Part shown: positions 10,583-21,836 of the stretch, piece by piece
How the letters are laid out: every line of letters begins with the position of its first letter
Numbering within the stretch: position 1 is the first letter of the stretch
Source: Aurifilum marmelostoma
Taxonomy: Eukaryota; Ascomycota; Sordariomycetes; Diaporthales; Cryphonectriaceae
DNA length: 64,000 bases
NCBI GenBank assembly: GCA_027559495.1
Contig: JAMXSV010000001.1
Span: 558,001-622,000 of the forward strand
Direction of reading: 5' to 3'
Program-made: the position numbers and the translations under genes
Notes under the pieces: generated by a model
Database searches by the model: none
Told to the model about the DNA's origin: nothing
What the model saw: only the letters and a program-made list of their open reading frames with translations

Positions 10583-12027
10583 GGCCAAACAATGGTCCGA
10601 AGAAGACAGATCCGTTCGGCCGAGAAGGAAGTCGAGGACAAGCGCTGGCGGCTTACAAGGAAAAGGATGATGATTGGGAAGAAGGGGGGAGAAAAAAGGG
10701 CCCGATCTCCAAGATTCAACAGCCGGAGAGTGCTCAAGCCTACAAAGAGCCGACAAATGTGGAGGAGAATCCTTACTGGATGCAAGACATGAGAGATACA
10801 AAGGGCGGCGTGATGACAAAACCCGAGGAGACGAAGGGCAGACTCGCAAACTCTTTATAGTTTTTCGAAATAATCTGGAACGGAAAGTATAGTAAGTACT
10901 TGCTGAGAAGTAGGTATTAAGAGAGGCTGTTGCGGAAGGGACGCCGACCCCACCGACGAGCAGCGGGGTCCGGGCCCTTCCTGCTGGGGCCAAGCGCTTC
11001 TGCTGGCCACGCCTTTTACTTTTGCCTTCGCGATATACAACAAGAAAAAAAATTAATATCCCAAAACCTTGCAGTGAGGGTAAACAGATAAGACAGATGG
11101 ACAGATAATGATGATGATGATGATGATGATGATGGAGATGCAAGGGGAGATTCTTTTGTCGGTGAGAGGACGAGATTGTTTTTCGGTTACTGGCACAGCG
11201 CGGGTGAGACCATCGCCCCCAGGCCAAGCGAGACTTGCTTGTGTGGGCTTTGCTACATAGTAACTGCTCACTGCCGAGTTCGGCATATAAGAAAATAGCA
11301 AATTCGTCTTCCACGCGCCCACATATCACTACCTGTATAGCTGCAGCGAGCAGTAGAAGCGATCATACCCCAGGCTGGGAAGCATAAGGCAACGATATCA
11401 TGAGATCATGACTTTGGCAGCCACGCTGAGCAGTGATGATGCCTCCTTCCACATGATGGCCTTCTCGGGAGACACAAATCTATATGAAGCACGGTCGTGC
11501 CAGCGCCATCAAGCCGTGGTACGAGGATAAGCCTCGAGTTCGTGTCCATCACAGCCTCTATCTCGTGTGAGGCCCAGTCGTTGCAGCACGGTGAGGTAAC
11601 TCGTGTGTCTCTAGGCAGCGACCTGCCGTGCCGCCCTACGGATCCACCCGCGACCAGCCGAGCGAGAGAAAAAAGAAAAGAAAGAAGAGAGAAAAGCTTA
11701 ATGAAAAAAGTGAGTTGGGAAAAGAAAGGCAAGACATAAAAATCAAGACGGCTGGGTGGTGGTCCGTCAATCAGACACCCGATCCCCATCTGCAAACCAG
11801 GTAGCTACAGATCTGAGGCGGCATCTCCCAAGAAAGCCCGTTCTTAGTGAGGACAAGATGATGAAGGGGCGCGATCAATCCTTGTGATAAGCACGGGCCA
11901 AGCATGTGAGGTTCTGTAGTAGTAGTAGTAGTGAGAAGCTTGGGCCACTTCGAACGCGCCTGGTGAAATCCAGAGTGGGTAGCCTCTACCCTCACTTACT
12001 TCTTCTCGGCCCCTCAGCAACCATCAC
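10583..12027. other. Divergent promoter region IAH1 / DFG10
   Basis: 1.4 kb between two divergent genes. It contains an ATG trinucleotide repeat at about 11108-11134 and a short GTA repeat near 11917-11931. No coding region recognised; open frames here lack any family similarity I know. Confidence 0.55.
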
Positions 12028-13134
12028 ATGACCCTCATCCCCCTCGAGACAATGGCTCATCTGGGTACTCCCCTTATGCCGCTGCTCTCAGCGAGCCCCG
12101 CCCAATGGGTCCAGGCAGCCATGACTCTGACATCGGCATGCGTTCTCGCCATCGCAATCTTACCTGCGGCAGAGCGCAAGCTCCTTCTCGCCTATGGACC
12201 GCGGAGGGCACACCAGGCCGCCAGCAGCAGGACCGAGAGAGGGACGGCAGCAGTCGACCAGGCTGGGCAGAAGGGACAGGAGACAGAGGGTCAGGGAGAC
12301 TCTGTCTTCTGCGCCCTGAAAAGGTTCACATCATTGGGCCAGGTTCCCCACTCGTGGTTCTGCACGTATTACGCTTTCTATCTTGTGTGCACAGGGTTCT
12401 GGGCTACAGAGTACTTCCATGAGGGCCATGGCATTCTACACTTCATAGCTGCCCGCCAAGTTGGGGCCGAGACTGCCTCAGGACTGGGTACCATGAATGG
12501 ATACCAGGTGGCCGTCGTCTGGTGCTTGATGGTTCTTCAGGCCGGAAGGCGTCTGTACGAGTGTTGGGCCGTCATGAAGCCATCCAGGTCTACCATGTGG
12601 TTTGTTCACTGGATGCTGGGCCTGGGGTTCTACCTGGGTGTCAGCGTGGCCATCTGGGTCGAGGGATCAGGTACGTCGGCCCTGGAGACGTCCCCTGTTT
12701 CGGAGATGCAGCTAAAGGTTATGGCAGCCGCCGTCCTGCAGGGCGATGTCCCTCTCACAGGACACAAGGACATCGTGGCAGGTGCCAGCTTCTTCAAGAC
12801 AGCTGTGGCGCTGCCGCTGTTCTTGTTCGGCTGGGTCATGCAACACCGGTGCCACAAACACCTTGCAAGTCTCAGGAAATATTCACTTCCGGATCAGGGC
12901 TTGTTCCGTCACCTCATTTGTCCTCATTATGCCTGCGAGTGCCTGATCTACCTCTCACTGGCAGTCGCCGCAGCGCCCGAGGGACAGTGGTGCCACCGAA
13001 CCCTGCTATCCGTGGTCGTGTTTGTGGCTGTTAATCTAGGTGTCACCGCCTACGGGACGAGGAGTTGGTATATCGAGAAATTTGGGCCACAGAAGGTGAT
13101 GAGCAGGTGGATCATGATCCCCTTTTTGTTTTGA
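12028..13134 (+). CDS. DFG10: Polyprenol reductase (steroid 5-alpha-reductase family, SRD5A3/Dfg10 type)
   Basis: Predicted ER membrane enzyme that reduces the alpha-isoprene unit of polyprenol on the way to dolichol, which is needed for N-glycosylation (family knowledge). One uninterrupted frame of 368 aa. Multiple hydrophobic segments are spread over the protein, with an N-terminal pair around residues 25-50. The conserved C-terminal steroid-reductase segment is clear: QHRCHKHLASLRKY, then CPHYACECLIYLSLA and finally RSWYIEKFGPQKV near the C-terminus. Central motifs are VPHSWFCTYYAFY and RRLYECWAV. Two Met codons compete for the start, 12028 and 12052; the first is used here, and the second (MAHLGTP) would remove eight residues without touching any conserved segment. 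Length fits the fungal family. Confidence 0.88.
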   Translation: MTLIPLETMAHLGTPLMPLLSASPAQWVQAAMTLTSACVLAIAILPAAERKLLLAYGPRRAHQAASSRTERGTAAVDQAGQKGQETEGQGDSVFCALKRFTSLGQVPHSWFCTYYAFYLVCTGFWATEYFHEGHGILHFIAARQVGAETASGLGTMNGYQVAVVWCLMVLQAGRRLYECWAVMKPSRSTMWFVHWMLGLGFYLGVSVAIWVEGSGTSALETSPVSEMQLKVMAAAVLQGDVPLTGHKDIVAGASFFKTAVALPLFLFGWVMQHRCHKHLASLRKYSLPDQGLFRHLICPHYACECLIYLSLAVAAAPEGQWCHRTLLSVVVFVAVNLGVTAYGTRSWYIEKFGPQKVMSRWIMIPFLF

Positions 13135-13182
13135 ACGAGAGCGGCGGCGCCAGGAGCCCCTTTCGGTCATGTCGAACGCGGT

Positions 13183-14079
13183 TTACCGCTTGATGAGGAA
13201 TTTCCCGAGGTTATTACCTAGTTTCGAGGTCTTCAGCACGTCACGATATGTGAGACTCGTCCGAATCGATCGTTGATTGTGCCCGTCAACAAAGCTGTCC
13301 GGGTTGCGGAGTAGCCCCCAGTTGGCGACCGTCTCAGCCGAAAGGTCTACATCTTCTGTAGCATCCGAGATGCCGTGCAAAAATTCAGTATAGATGTCGT
13401 CGGTCGAGATGAGGAGGCTCCGCGGCTCCTGGAGGATCCTGTAGGCTGGCTCAGGGTGCAACGCCCCATCTTCCTTGCTCTTGTAGATGTTGAGACAGAG
13501 ACTGGCTCCCAGGCTCACGGTGCAGACAACCGGATGGTATGCCGAGCCGTCCTTATGCGGCATGATGCCAACGCCAGGAGGATATTCATTGATCAACACG
13601 TGGTTCGGACGCTGATGAGGGCTTGCGCTGTAGAGATGGGAGGGGTCCTCGGCAGATAGTGGCATGGAGAGTAGGCGCGCCACGACGGGTTCGTTCAGCC
13701 AGGGAGGAAGGGGCTCGTCAAGAAGTCTGTCCCGGACGAGATCAGACGGCCAGGTCTGCAGTCTTCGGTGCGAGAGCTGTTTCCACCGCGGCTTGGGTGC
13801 GCTGGCGACCTAAAAGAATGTTGTGAGTACAATCCAGTTGACCCCCCCCCCCTTCTTCTCCTCCTCTCCTTTCCACCTTGACCACCCCACAAGCCCCTGG
13901 GACGCCAACACCTGTAGCGTGCACGCACGGAGCAGACGCACCTTATCAAGGATGATCTTCTCCTCATCTTCACTTATGAAGTTGGGGATATAGTAAGCGG
14001 TGGCCGGGAGGCAGGGGATCTTGGCCTGATCGAGAGCAGAGGGGAGTGAGACCACGTTGGGTGGAGCCGCACGGTCCAT
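13183..14079 (-). CDS. ALKBH6: AlkB-like Fe(II)/2-oxoglutarate dioxygenase, ALKBH6 type
   Basis: Predicted 2-oxoglutarate- and iron-dependent dioxygenase of the AlkB superfamily, closest by eye to ALKBH6, whose physiological substrate is poorly defined. Two exons, 14079-13942 and 13809-13183, with a 132-bp intron; 254 aa. The family layout is visible: YYIPNFISEDEE at the N-terminus, RRLQTWP, HVLINEYPPGVGIMPHKDG with the H-x-D iron ligands near residues 131 and 133, a second His in TEFLHGI near 197, and the 2-oxoglutarate-binding arginines in RSIRTSLTYRDV. The junction restores IILDK-VASAPKPRWK in phase 0. The gene ends about 50 bp from the DFG10 stop, so the two are tightly convergent and their 3' UTRs must overlap or be very short. 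Confidence 0.9.
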
Positions 14080-17000
14080 GACGAGTGGCGGAGGCGCAGG
14101 AGAGACGCGGCAACCCGGAATGTAATGTCCTGTACTATGGTTCTATGCAGGCTGGCTCGGCTGGCTGGACTGACAGTGGGGTTTGGAGGCGGAAGAGGAG
14201 AAGGAGATACGGAGGTGGTACGCAGACGCTCGCCTCTTTCGTCCTTGGAGATGGAGGAGGCAGACAGCTCGTGCTTGGTGCCAGCGTTGAGCGGGGTCTA
14301 TTGGACCCTGCCAGCGTGTCTTATGGTCCGTGAAGAGAAAAGTGAGACAAGGAGACCAAAGAAAGCCTCGTTGGGCCCCTCTTGTCTGGATGCCACGCGA
14401 AGTGTCGGTTCGTGTCAGACGCCAGCAAGAGGGCTGGCGAGGCGAGGCTGCAGCAGGGCGACAAAACCGTCATCAGAAAGTCTGGAACAGACGAAATGAC
14501 CAGCTTCGAACAGCTGGCAGGCCATGTAACCTCGCAGTAGTCTCGAGCGCTAGGTGGGGTGCGCGGTGGGTGTGGAAGGGAGTGAAGGCTGCTGAACGAT
14601 GTATGGATGGATGGCCGAAAACGAGGACCCAGTCAGTCAGGCCGTCTTCGAAAATCTGCCAGGACGCGCATGTCGGTGCGTGCGGGAAGGTGCAGGACGG
14701 CTGGCTGTACCACAGGCTGTAGGGATCCGCGTCTTGTTTCTTTGGCGTGCAACACAGGAGACAGGCACACGCCAGACGAGGCTTGCTGCGGCGCCGGACA
14801 AGATAAACAGCAAAGAGTTCCGTGCAGTGCAGTCCAATTCCAGTCCCAACCAAGCTTACACCCCCCCCCCCCCAAAATCAAGACACAAAGTTTTTTTTAA
14901 TCCATCCCAATTCATCTCATCCCATGGTTTGGCCATCGGGTCAGGCTTAGGTCTCGCAATGTCGCGTCGAGTAGATACGAGAGAGAGGCCTCATGGTGGT
15001 CGATGCTACAGGACAAGCCGTTCTCGTCCCAGGAGCCATGCTTTGCTTATCTTGCACCGCTTCCGGAATATCGGATGTTGCAGCTCCTTTTTCTTCTTCT
15101 TTTCTGCAGAATCTAGGCAGCGCCGCCCAGACGGAAAAATAAAGAAAGAAAAAAAAAAAAAAGGAAAAGGACAAATTCTCGACCCTATTCATCAAAAGCA
15201 AGAGCTGCGTGTCCAGGCAGCGCATGCGTTTCCGTGGACTGGCGAATCTACAATACGCTCTGGATGTGGACGTAGCTACGTAGCGCTTGCGTCTCTCCTC
15301 CTGCCATCGATGAGGCTGCAAGTACTGTGACAGGGGCAGGACGAGCCTCGCAAGCCAGAGCGCTAGACAAGAGCCCCGATCGTGGAGGCTCTCAGTCGTT
15401 CGGATTTGGGGTCCCAGGATGGAGAGGCTGAGCCTCCCAAGAGAGACCAGACATCTGAGCCTTGTCGCCTTGAGGCGATCGTTTAGATTTTGTCGATATC
15501 AGTGGATGAGACCGATTCGCGGTCCACGTGATAATACTGGCGAGTCGCTGAGGTGAACACCTCACAGTGGCCGCCTTATCGATCTCGCTATGTCATACTC
15601 GTAGGGGATAGCAGATGAAGGCTTGGGAGGAGAGAGAGCCTCCATGGTGTGTGGTGTTGGCAAAAAGTAAAAGAGATAAAACAGAGGAGGCAGGAAAACA
15701 GATTAGCGCACGGCGGAGGCAGAGAGACGTTTCTCCTTCTTGAAGGTCCAGCGTGCCAACAAGTGCGGTACCTGGTACCTCCCAGCTCAGGTATCCGGTA
15801 TCCGCATCTAGAGGCAGGCTGGGCGGGGACTCGAAACGGCACTTACGGTCGTTGTCACCTGCCGTAACTCTCCTTTTCTTCAGCCAATCACCGGCAGTGG
15901 CGACTGGAGGAGATCGCCCTAGTAGTGCAGGGGAGGGCGTAGTGGAGGGGACCATGCCCGCTTATTTACAGGGATGAGCCAGGATCAGGCTGGAAGGCGG
16001 GCAGGGGGCGCGACCATGGTGCTGGGCAAGCCGTGTTAGAGCGAGGCAAGAGCGAAAGAGAGAGAGAATCAAGACCGCGAAGGAAATCCCACATGCCCCC
16101 CTCCCTCTTGCCTTTCCCCCCCCCCCCCTCCTACTATGCACCCTGCCCACCTGCACCCTTCCCAGTTCCGGTCCACCCTCCTGCCAACCGCCACACCAAC
16201 ACACTACTAATTGTATGTATGCACTACTGAGTATGTACTAGTAAGTAGGAGAGTCCTACAGTAAGCCCACTAATGGGAAAGCCATGGAGTAGGTACAATG
16301 GAGCCAAGCGAGCGAACCCCCCCCCCCCGGCTGCCAGGTGCCTGCTCCCACCAGTACCTAGTACTGTGGTACTCAGGCTCAATTTTGGTTTCTTGTCTTT
16401 CTCAGTCACTCACTCAGTGTTTCTGTCTTGTTCAGTTCCTCTCAGGTCAGAGCAACCTGGAAGGAAGGAAAAAAAAAAAAAAAGGGACTAGTCTTTTTCA
16501 AGGTTTCTTGTCTCCTGGGGCATCTGCTGGACTGCCTGGTCTTCTTCTGTTTCTGCTTTTCTGTTTTCTCTCTCCTGTCCTGATTTCTGATTTCATACAC
16601 ACGGTACGCCTAGAGTAGGACCCAGCCCCGGATTTCCTCTAGTTCTTCTTACTCTCTTCCTACTCAGTACTAGATCTAGCTCTCTTTCTCTCTCTTCCTC
16701 TCTCTAGTTCTTTCATGAGAGTACAGACTCTTTCTTCACCCTCCCGAGCCCAGGCCACCACCACCACCACCGTCACCGTACTATACTCGATACTGTGTCC
16801 TTAGTCCCATCGACCATCCTTCGACTTACGTCTATACCAGCCTGGCAAGTCTCGTCCAAGGACCGTCCGGCACTACTACCACCTTGACCCAACCTCGGGC
16901 TCGCAGCTGTCCGGATCGCCTCACCATCCAGCCATCGATCCATTCAGGACCTGGACGAGGCCAGAGCATTTTTGATCCCCCCTCTCCCATCACGCATTGA

Positions 17001-17114
17001 CGTTGTGGCCCGGCGTAGTGCGTGTGTCAACTCGGGGCTGCGACGAGATCGTGACATCCATCCGCTGGTGCTCACAACGATGAGTACCTACCGCGTCTTC
17101 CGGCTGTAAATGAT
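14080..17114. other. Divergent intergenic region ALKBH6 / HOS4-like
   Basis: 3 kb without a gene I can support. Open frames of up to about 240 codons exist (for example 14599-15330) but have no recognisable domain. Homopolymers are frequent: C12 near 14862, A12 near 15150, C10 near 16120, C9 near 16319, A15 near 16470. From about 16600 to 16800 the plus strand is strongly CT-rich, typical of fungal promoters and leaders, consistent with a long 5' UTR for the large gene starting at 17115. Confidence 0.55.
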
Positions 17115-20100
17115 ATGGATGCGCAGAATGCTGCCGAGTCCACCTCCACGAAGCCTCCAGCTTCCTCTGCTTCTCCTTCCTCTCGTCCCAGGAAAGGCAG
17201 CACCTCCGAGGCCGACCACTCCAGCAGGACCACCACATCGTCTGCACTCCCCTTGAAGAAGTCGTCCACCACCTCTGCCTCAGTGCGACCTCCATCGCCA
17301 CATGGCAGGGACAAGGAGCATCGGCACACCACGACGACGTCGACAACGGCCCCTCAGCACAACGGCGGCCAGGACGACGACGCTGCAGCAGACAACAACT
17401 CCGAGGCTGAGACGATCGTTCTCGCCGGCAAGGACAGCTCTCCTGTCAAGTCCCGCAAGGTCATCAAGCGGGAGGATAACAGTGACGATGACCGGAAAGG
17501 TCGGGGTGTTGACGCACCGCCAAAGCGCCATAATTCCGGCACCAAGACCGAGTCAAATGGCCCGGTCGACGGAGGTGACGGTGGTTCTCACGGCCATGCG
17601 CCGGCGGATGCCACGAAGAGGAAAAGGTTGATGGATCAGCCACGCAGCAAGGACCCAAGTGCGTTAAGCTCAGCACCTGAACCTACCTCTAAGCAACCAA
17701 GACGACACTCTGCTGATGGGCGTCCAGGGTCAGATGCGGAATCTGTTCATGCCAAGTTTTCTAAACCTTCCAGCAAGGAGCGAGATCACGGGGACAAGGA
17801 CCAGGCCAAACCCAGGTCTGGAGACCGACTGGTCTCGTCACACAAAAGGAAGGCCCCAAGGGCTGATTCCGATGACGAGGCTGAGCATGACAACCACAAG
17901 GCTCGCAGGCAACGCACCTCTGCATCCATTGACGCGTCGTCTGCCTCGCAACGGTTGCCACCACCACCACCACCAGCACCAACACAACAACAACACAAGG
18001 AGCGCGACCACGCAAAATCTGCAGCCTCCAACAAATCCACCCATGACTCTCTGCATCACCGGTCCACATCACCACACCCACGGACCCACAGGCGCAGTGC
18101 TTCCACCCAGATCGTATCCCAATCCTCGAGCGGCCTCAGTCAGAAGAAGAAGCGGGTCCCCCCTCCCCTCGCTACCGATTACCACTCAGATGAGTCCTCT
18201 GCAGGCGGTAGTCCTCATGTTCGCAGCTCGACCGCACGCAGCCTCGCCACGCCCGCGACCGCAGAATCTACCATGTCTTCGGTCAAGAACACCACCGCAC
18301 ACAAGAAACACGTCGACGCTCACGGCCAAACACAGCTCGCCAAGGCATGTTCGAACGGAAATTACGAGCTCGTCAGGAGGCGCCTGCTCGAGCGTCCCCA
18401 GGACCTGAACCTGCCCGACTATGCAGGCAACACCCCGTTGCAGATAGCAGCCATCAATGGACACGACGAGATCGTCCAGCTTCTGGTGGATGCAGGCTGC
18501 GATATCGACTGTGTGAACCACGACAAGGACACTCCCCTTCTTGACGCTGTCGACAACGGGCACCTGGACGTCATCAAGGTTCTGCTGGAGGCTGGAGTGA
18601 ACCCACGGAAAGCCAACGTCAACGGGCAGGAGCCACTGGACCGAGTGGACGATGATCTGGACAACGCCGATGAGATTCGGACCGCGCTGGTGGAAGCGAG
18701 GAAGAAGGCCGGCGGCGGTCGTAGAAAGACCTCGGAGGAACGCCCAGATCATGTGGATGCGCGCTCTTCACATGGTGCTGACAGCCCACGGCGGTCACCT
18801 GCCGTGCCCGAGCCAGCTTCTAGCTCGCGGCGTGCGGCTAGTTCCCGCTCCCACAAGCTGAGCAATCAGATGTTGTACTTACACATGAATGACGACAAGA
18901 CAATGCGGTCCGCCGCCGGAAAAGGCGACATCGAGACCGTGGAACGGTTTCTCCAAGTTAGAGACCGCTTTGATGATCCGGAATCGATGGTCGCCGCCGC
19001 CAGAGGCGGACACGACACCGTCATGAACCTGCTGTTGGCCATAGGTGGCGCCAACCCAGACCCGTCTCCTATCCGAACAGTGTCTGACGACTTTGCAACT
19101 CCAATACTGGCTGCCATCGGACAAGAAAATATTAAGGTTATCAATCTGCTCCTGGCGCAGTCCAACTTTGATCCTACCAAGAAATATCAAGGACACACAT
19201 ACTTCGAGATCGCTCGGAAAAGACAAGGTCCAAATTGGAAAGATGAGGAGCAGATCTTGAAGGATGCCTATGACGCATACAGGAAGGCTCACCGGGATCC
19301 TTCCAAGAAGGCGTCGCCGAACAGAAAGGAGCAGGAAGCCAAGCGAAGCGGCCGGTCAGAGGCCAGAGAGGAGACAGCTAAGACGTCCAAGCGGAAGGCT
19401 AGCAGCCCCGGTCGGGAGGCTACGCGGGCCTCCAGCAAGTCCAGACCAGGCGAGAGAGAACACAAGGCCACGAATTCACATGCCCCGAAATCCGACGACC
19501 TGACCTCTCCCAAACGAGTTCCCACTAGGCCCAAGAAGGACGACCGAGGATTACCCACCATTGCTATCTCTGATGGAGAAACCTCACCGCCCACCACCAC
19601 CAAGGCTGCCAAATCAAAACGCCCCGATCCGGACACTGCAGCTCTATCGTCGGAAGGCGAAGCCAAACCCCGCAAGAGGCTAATGTCTGGCCGAGATCTG
19701 AAGGAGCAGAGGGAGAAGAACAGGCGCGCCAGCATGGTGTCCAATTCTTCCTCGCTGCGGGAGCCCTCCAGCCCGCGAGACGCGCGCCATGACGAACTTC
19801 ACGAACTTCCGACGGAGAGGTATCACGACAGAGCCAAGGCGCTGAAGAGGGACGAATCCCGTGACCGACTGTCTGTCTCTGGTGAACACTCGGCCAAGCG
19901 CAACCGGACGAGCGCCACACCCGATCACGCAGTCTCTGAAAAGGAGGGTGAGCCCGTCAAGAAGAGGCGACTCGACGGCGACAAGAAGGAGCGACTGGTC
20001 AAGCCCAGCACATCGCCCGACCGCAATCGCAAGACGGCGTCCCGTGACGCTCTCGGGTCGTCGTCGAAGCATGATGACAACAAGCCCGCACGCAAGCAGG

Positions 20101-21836
20101 GCGACCAGCTTGCAGAGAAACGGGATCCATCTAAGCCTCGTCGGGCTGACTCCACATCTCATCATGAGAACCGTCGGGAGGCTGGCACCAAGCCTTTGCC
20201 CCCGGAGAATAGCATTCACGTCAAGTCCGAGGACTCTGACGTTGTGATGCGTGACGTGGGATCAAGCCAGAGCGAGGAGAGCAAGCCGCGCGCTCGGGAC
20301 GACGACAAGAAACGACGGGCCGAGCTCGAAACCAAGAAGAGAGAGAAAGAAAAAGAAAAGGAACGAGAGAGGGAGAAGGAGAAGGAGAAAGAAGCTGAGG
20401 AGCGGAAACGCCGGGAGGAGGAGGAGAGGCGCCAGCTCGAGGCCAAGAAACGCAAGGAGGAGGAGCAGCAGCAGCAGCAACAACAAGAGCAAGAGAAGAA
20501 GAGGCGCGCCGAGGAAGAGGCGCGCAAGCGTGAAGAGGACGCCCGCAAGAGACGCGAGGAGGAGGAGGAAGCCCAACAGCGAGAGAGACAGCGGAAAGAG
20601 ATGGAGGAGGAGGAGCAGCGCCAGGCCGCTCGTATCCGTCAGGAGAAGGAGGAGGAAGCCCAGCGCAAGAGACTGGAGGAGGAGGAGGAGCGCGCCCGCA
20701 GGGAGCAGGAGGCTGCCGAGGAAGCCCGACGCAAGCACGAGGAAGAGGAGCGCAGAGAACAGGAAAGACGAGCCCGAGAGGAAGACCGGCTGCGCAAAAT
20801 ACGTGAAGAAAAGGAGAGGAAGCGTCTTGAGAAACTCCCCGCCTTTCTGCGCTGGCTGGATTGCAGCCCCAATACCAAAACGCCGACAATTGCCAAACGG
20901 TGGTTCGCGCTCCGAGGCGTGCGATTCGACAGCATCCGACCTGAGGCCGAAGGCACTTCAGAGGGTCGTGAACTGTGGGTTCTGAACACGCAGGTCGCCA
21001 TGCTCCTCGGGGAAAGTGATATCCAGCTCACCCGGTTCTCTGACTGGGATCGCGTGCCTGCGTCTCTGCCAGCTAAGCACTTGGTGATGGGCTTGGCGGC
21101 ACCCAGGCCTGCTCTGGTCGCGCGGGCAGAATGGGATCTGGGCAGAGAAATCCCTGGCTACTACTACGGGAAAGCACCAGAGCAGTTGACTCGCGACGAG
21201 GCGCGCCAGCTTGAGCAGGAGTCCAAGGCTAAGTTCCTCGCGCTGGACCTGTTCTTTGTCAAGGTCTCTGACCTGATGCTTGCCATTCCAAGCTTCCCCC
21301 ACCTACGCAACCTCGAGATCAAGGTCTCGTTCCACGAAGCTGCCGAGACAATGGAGCAGTACGACAAACTGCAACACCCGAACCGTTATCATCGTGATCC
21401 GGATGCGGCTCGTTACATGGGATTCAGCCCCCGGCCCAAGTACTACGTCAACGGTCAACTGGTCCGTGAGGGCAAGGTGGATATGTCTTCAGCCAGCCTC
21501 ACGCCCTGGCCCGAGGCTCGCGTGCCTCGCAACGGGCTCACTGCTATCGCCCCCTCGGATCCGAATTACGTCCGCCTTGCCAAGGAGCAAGGCCTCGAGC
21601 ACCTGCTCTCGGGTCTGCGCACGCCGCCTATGATTGGTGCCCAGGCGTCACCGGGTCGCATCTTCTCGCAGCGAGCCTTTGGCGATCTCTCGCCACCGCA
21701 GTCTGAGTCTACCGCTACTGCAAACGGCCAACCGCGCTCTTCTACTTCTTCGACTGCCGAGCAAGATAGGCCTCTCATCAGTGACAGCGCCAACCCAGCC
21801 CTGGGTGAGACTGCTACAACGAACGGCAACATTTGA
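17115..21836 (+). CDS. HOS4: Ankyrin-repeat protein resembling Set3-complex subunit Hos4
   Basis: A 1573-aa single-exon gene. In yeast, Hos4 is the ankyrin subunit of the Set3 histone deacetylase complex; assignment rests on domain order and repeat character, not on an alignment. Residues 1-400 are disordered, rich in Ser, Lys, His and Asp. Ankyrin repeats occupy about 404-520 (HGQTQLAKACSNGNYELV; NTPLQIAAINGHDEIVQLL; DTPLLDAVDNGHLDVIKVLL). A second helical-repeat block lies at about 595-700 (MRSAAGKGDIETVERFL; GGHDTVMNLLLA). A basic region with many SPKR/KKRR-like clusters follows, then a very charged coiled coil at about 1070-1240 made of R/E/K/Q runs including seven glutamines. A globular C-terminal region (FLRWLDCSPNTKTPTIAKRW to about 1520) closes the protein. 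Several basic clusters would serve as nuclear localisation signals. The yeast protein is shorter. Confidence 0.72.
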   Translation: MDAQNAAESTSTKPPASSASPSSRPRKGSTSEADHSSRTTTSSALPLKKSSTTSASVRPPSPHGRDKEHRHTTTTSTTAPQHNGGQDDDAAADNNSEAETIVLAGKDSSPVKSRKVIKREDNSDDDRKGRGVDAPPKRHNSGTKTESNGPVDGGDGGSHGHAPADATKRKRLMDQPRSKDPSALSSAPEPTSKQPRRHSADGRPGSDAESVHAKFSKPSSKERDHGDKDQAKPRSGDRLVSSHKRKAPRADSDDEAEHDNHKARRQRTSASIDASSASQRLPPPPPPAPTQQQHKERDHAKSAASNKSTHDSLHHRSTSPHPRTHRRSASTQIVSQSSSGLSQKKKRVPPPLATDYHSDESSAGGSPHVRSSTARSLATPATAESTMSSVKNTTAHKKHVDAHGQTQLAKACSNGNYELVRRRLLERPQDLNLPDYAGNTPLQIAAINGHDEIVQLLVDAGCDIDCVNHDKDTPLLDAVDNGHLDVIKVLLEAGVNPRKANVNGQEPLDRVDDDLDNADEIRTALVEARKKAGGGRRKTSEERPDHVDARSSHGADSPRRSPAVPEPASSSRRAASSRSHKLSNQMLYLHMNDDKTMRSAAGKGDIETVERFLQVRDRFDDPESMVAAARGGHDTVMNLLLAIGGANPDPSPIRTVSDDFATPILAAIGQENIKVINLLLAQSNFDPTKKYQGHTYFEIARKRQGPNWKDEEQILKDAYDAYRKAHRDPSKKASPNRKEQEAKRSGRSEAREETAKTSKRKASSPGREATRASSKSRPGEREHKATNSHAPKSDDLTSPKRVPTRPKKDDRGLPTIAISDGETSPPTTTKAAKSKRPDPDTAALSSEGEAKPRKRLMSGRDLKEQREKNRRASMVSNSSSLREPSSPRDARHDELHELPTERYHDRAKALKRDESRDRLSVSGEHSAKRNRTSATPDHAVSEKEGEPVKKRRLDGDKKERLVKPSTSPDRNRKTASRDALGSSSKHDDNKPARKQGDQLAEKRDPSKPRRADSTSHHENRREAGTKPLPPENSIHVKSEDSDVVMRDVGSSQSEESKPRARDDDKKRRAELETKKREKEKEKEREREKEKEKEAEERKRREEEERRQLEAKKRKEEEQQQQQQQEQEKKRRAEEEARKREEDARKRREEEEEAQQRERQRKEMEEEEQRQAARIRQEKEEEAQRKRLEEEEERARREQEAAEEARRKHEEEERREQERRAREEDRLRKIREEKERKRLEKLPAFLRWLDCSPNTKTPTIAKRWFALRGVRFDSIRPEAEGTSEGRELWVLNTQVAMLLGESDIQLTRFSDWDRVPASLPAKHLVMGLAAPRPALVARAEWDLGREIPGYYYGKAPEQLTRDEARQLEQESKAKFLALDLFFVKVSDLMLAIPSFPHLRNLEIKVSFHEAAETMEQYDKLQHPNRYHRDPDAARYMGFSPRPKYYVNGQLVREGKVDMSSASLTPWPEARVPRNGLTAIAPSDPNYVRLAKEQGLEHLLSGLRTPPMIGAQASPGRIFSQRAFGDLSPPQSESTATANGQPRSSTSSTAEQDRPLISDSANPALGETATTNGNI
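20330..20840 (+). repeat. Purine-rich low-complexity stretch encoding a charged coiled coil
   Basis: About 500 bp of almost pure GAG/AAG/CGC codons inside the HOS4-like gene, including a (CAG/CAA)7 run near 20465. The opposite strand gives long but spurious Leu/Ser-rich open frames. Confidence 0.85.

Noticed and set aside
10355..11329. 324-codon open frame on the minus strand upstream of IAH1
   Set aside because: Runs across the IAH1 exon 1/2 splice region and the ATG and TG repeats (poly-His, His-Thr runs); no domain. The spliced IAH1 model accounts for the true coding part.
14599..15330. 243-codon open frame between ALKBH6 and HOS4-like
   Set aside because: Composition changes along its length, it runs through poly-C and poly-A tracts, and there is no domain or plausible splice partner.
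20221..20889. Long antisense open frames opposite the HOS4-like coiled coil
   Set aside because: These are mirror images of GAG/AAG-rich codons giving Leu/Ser/Pro repeats; the plus-strand gene explains them fully.
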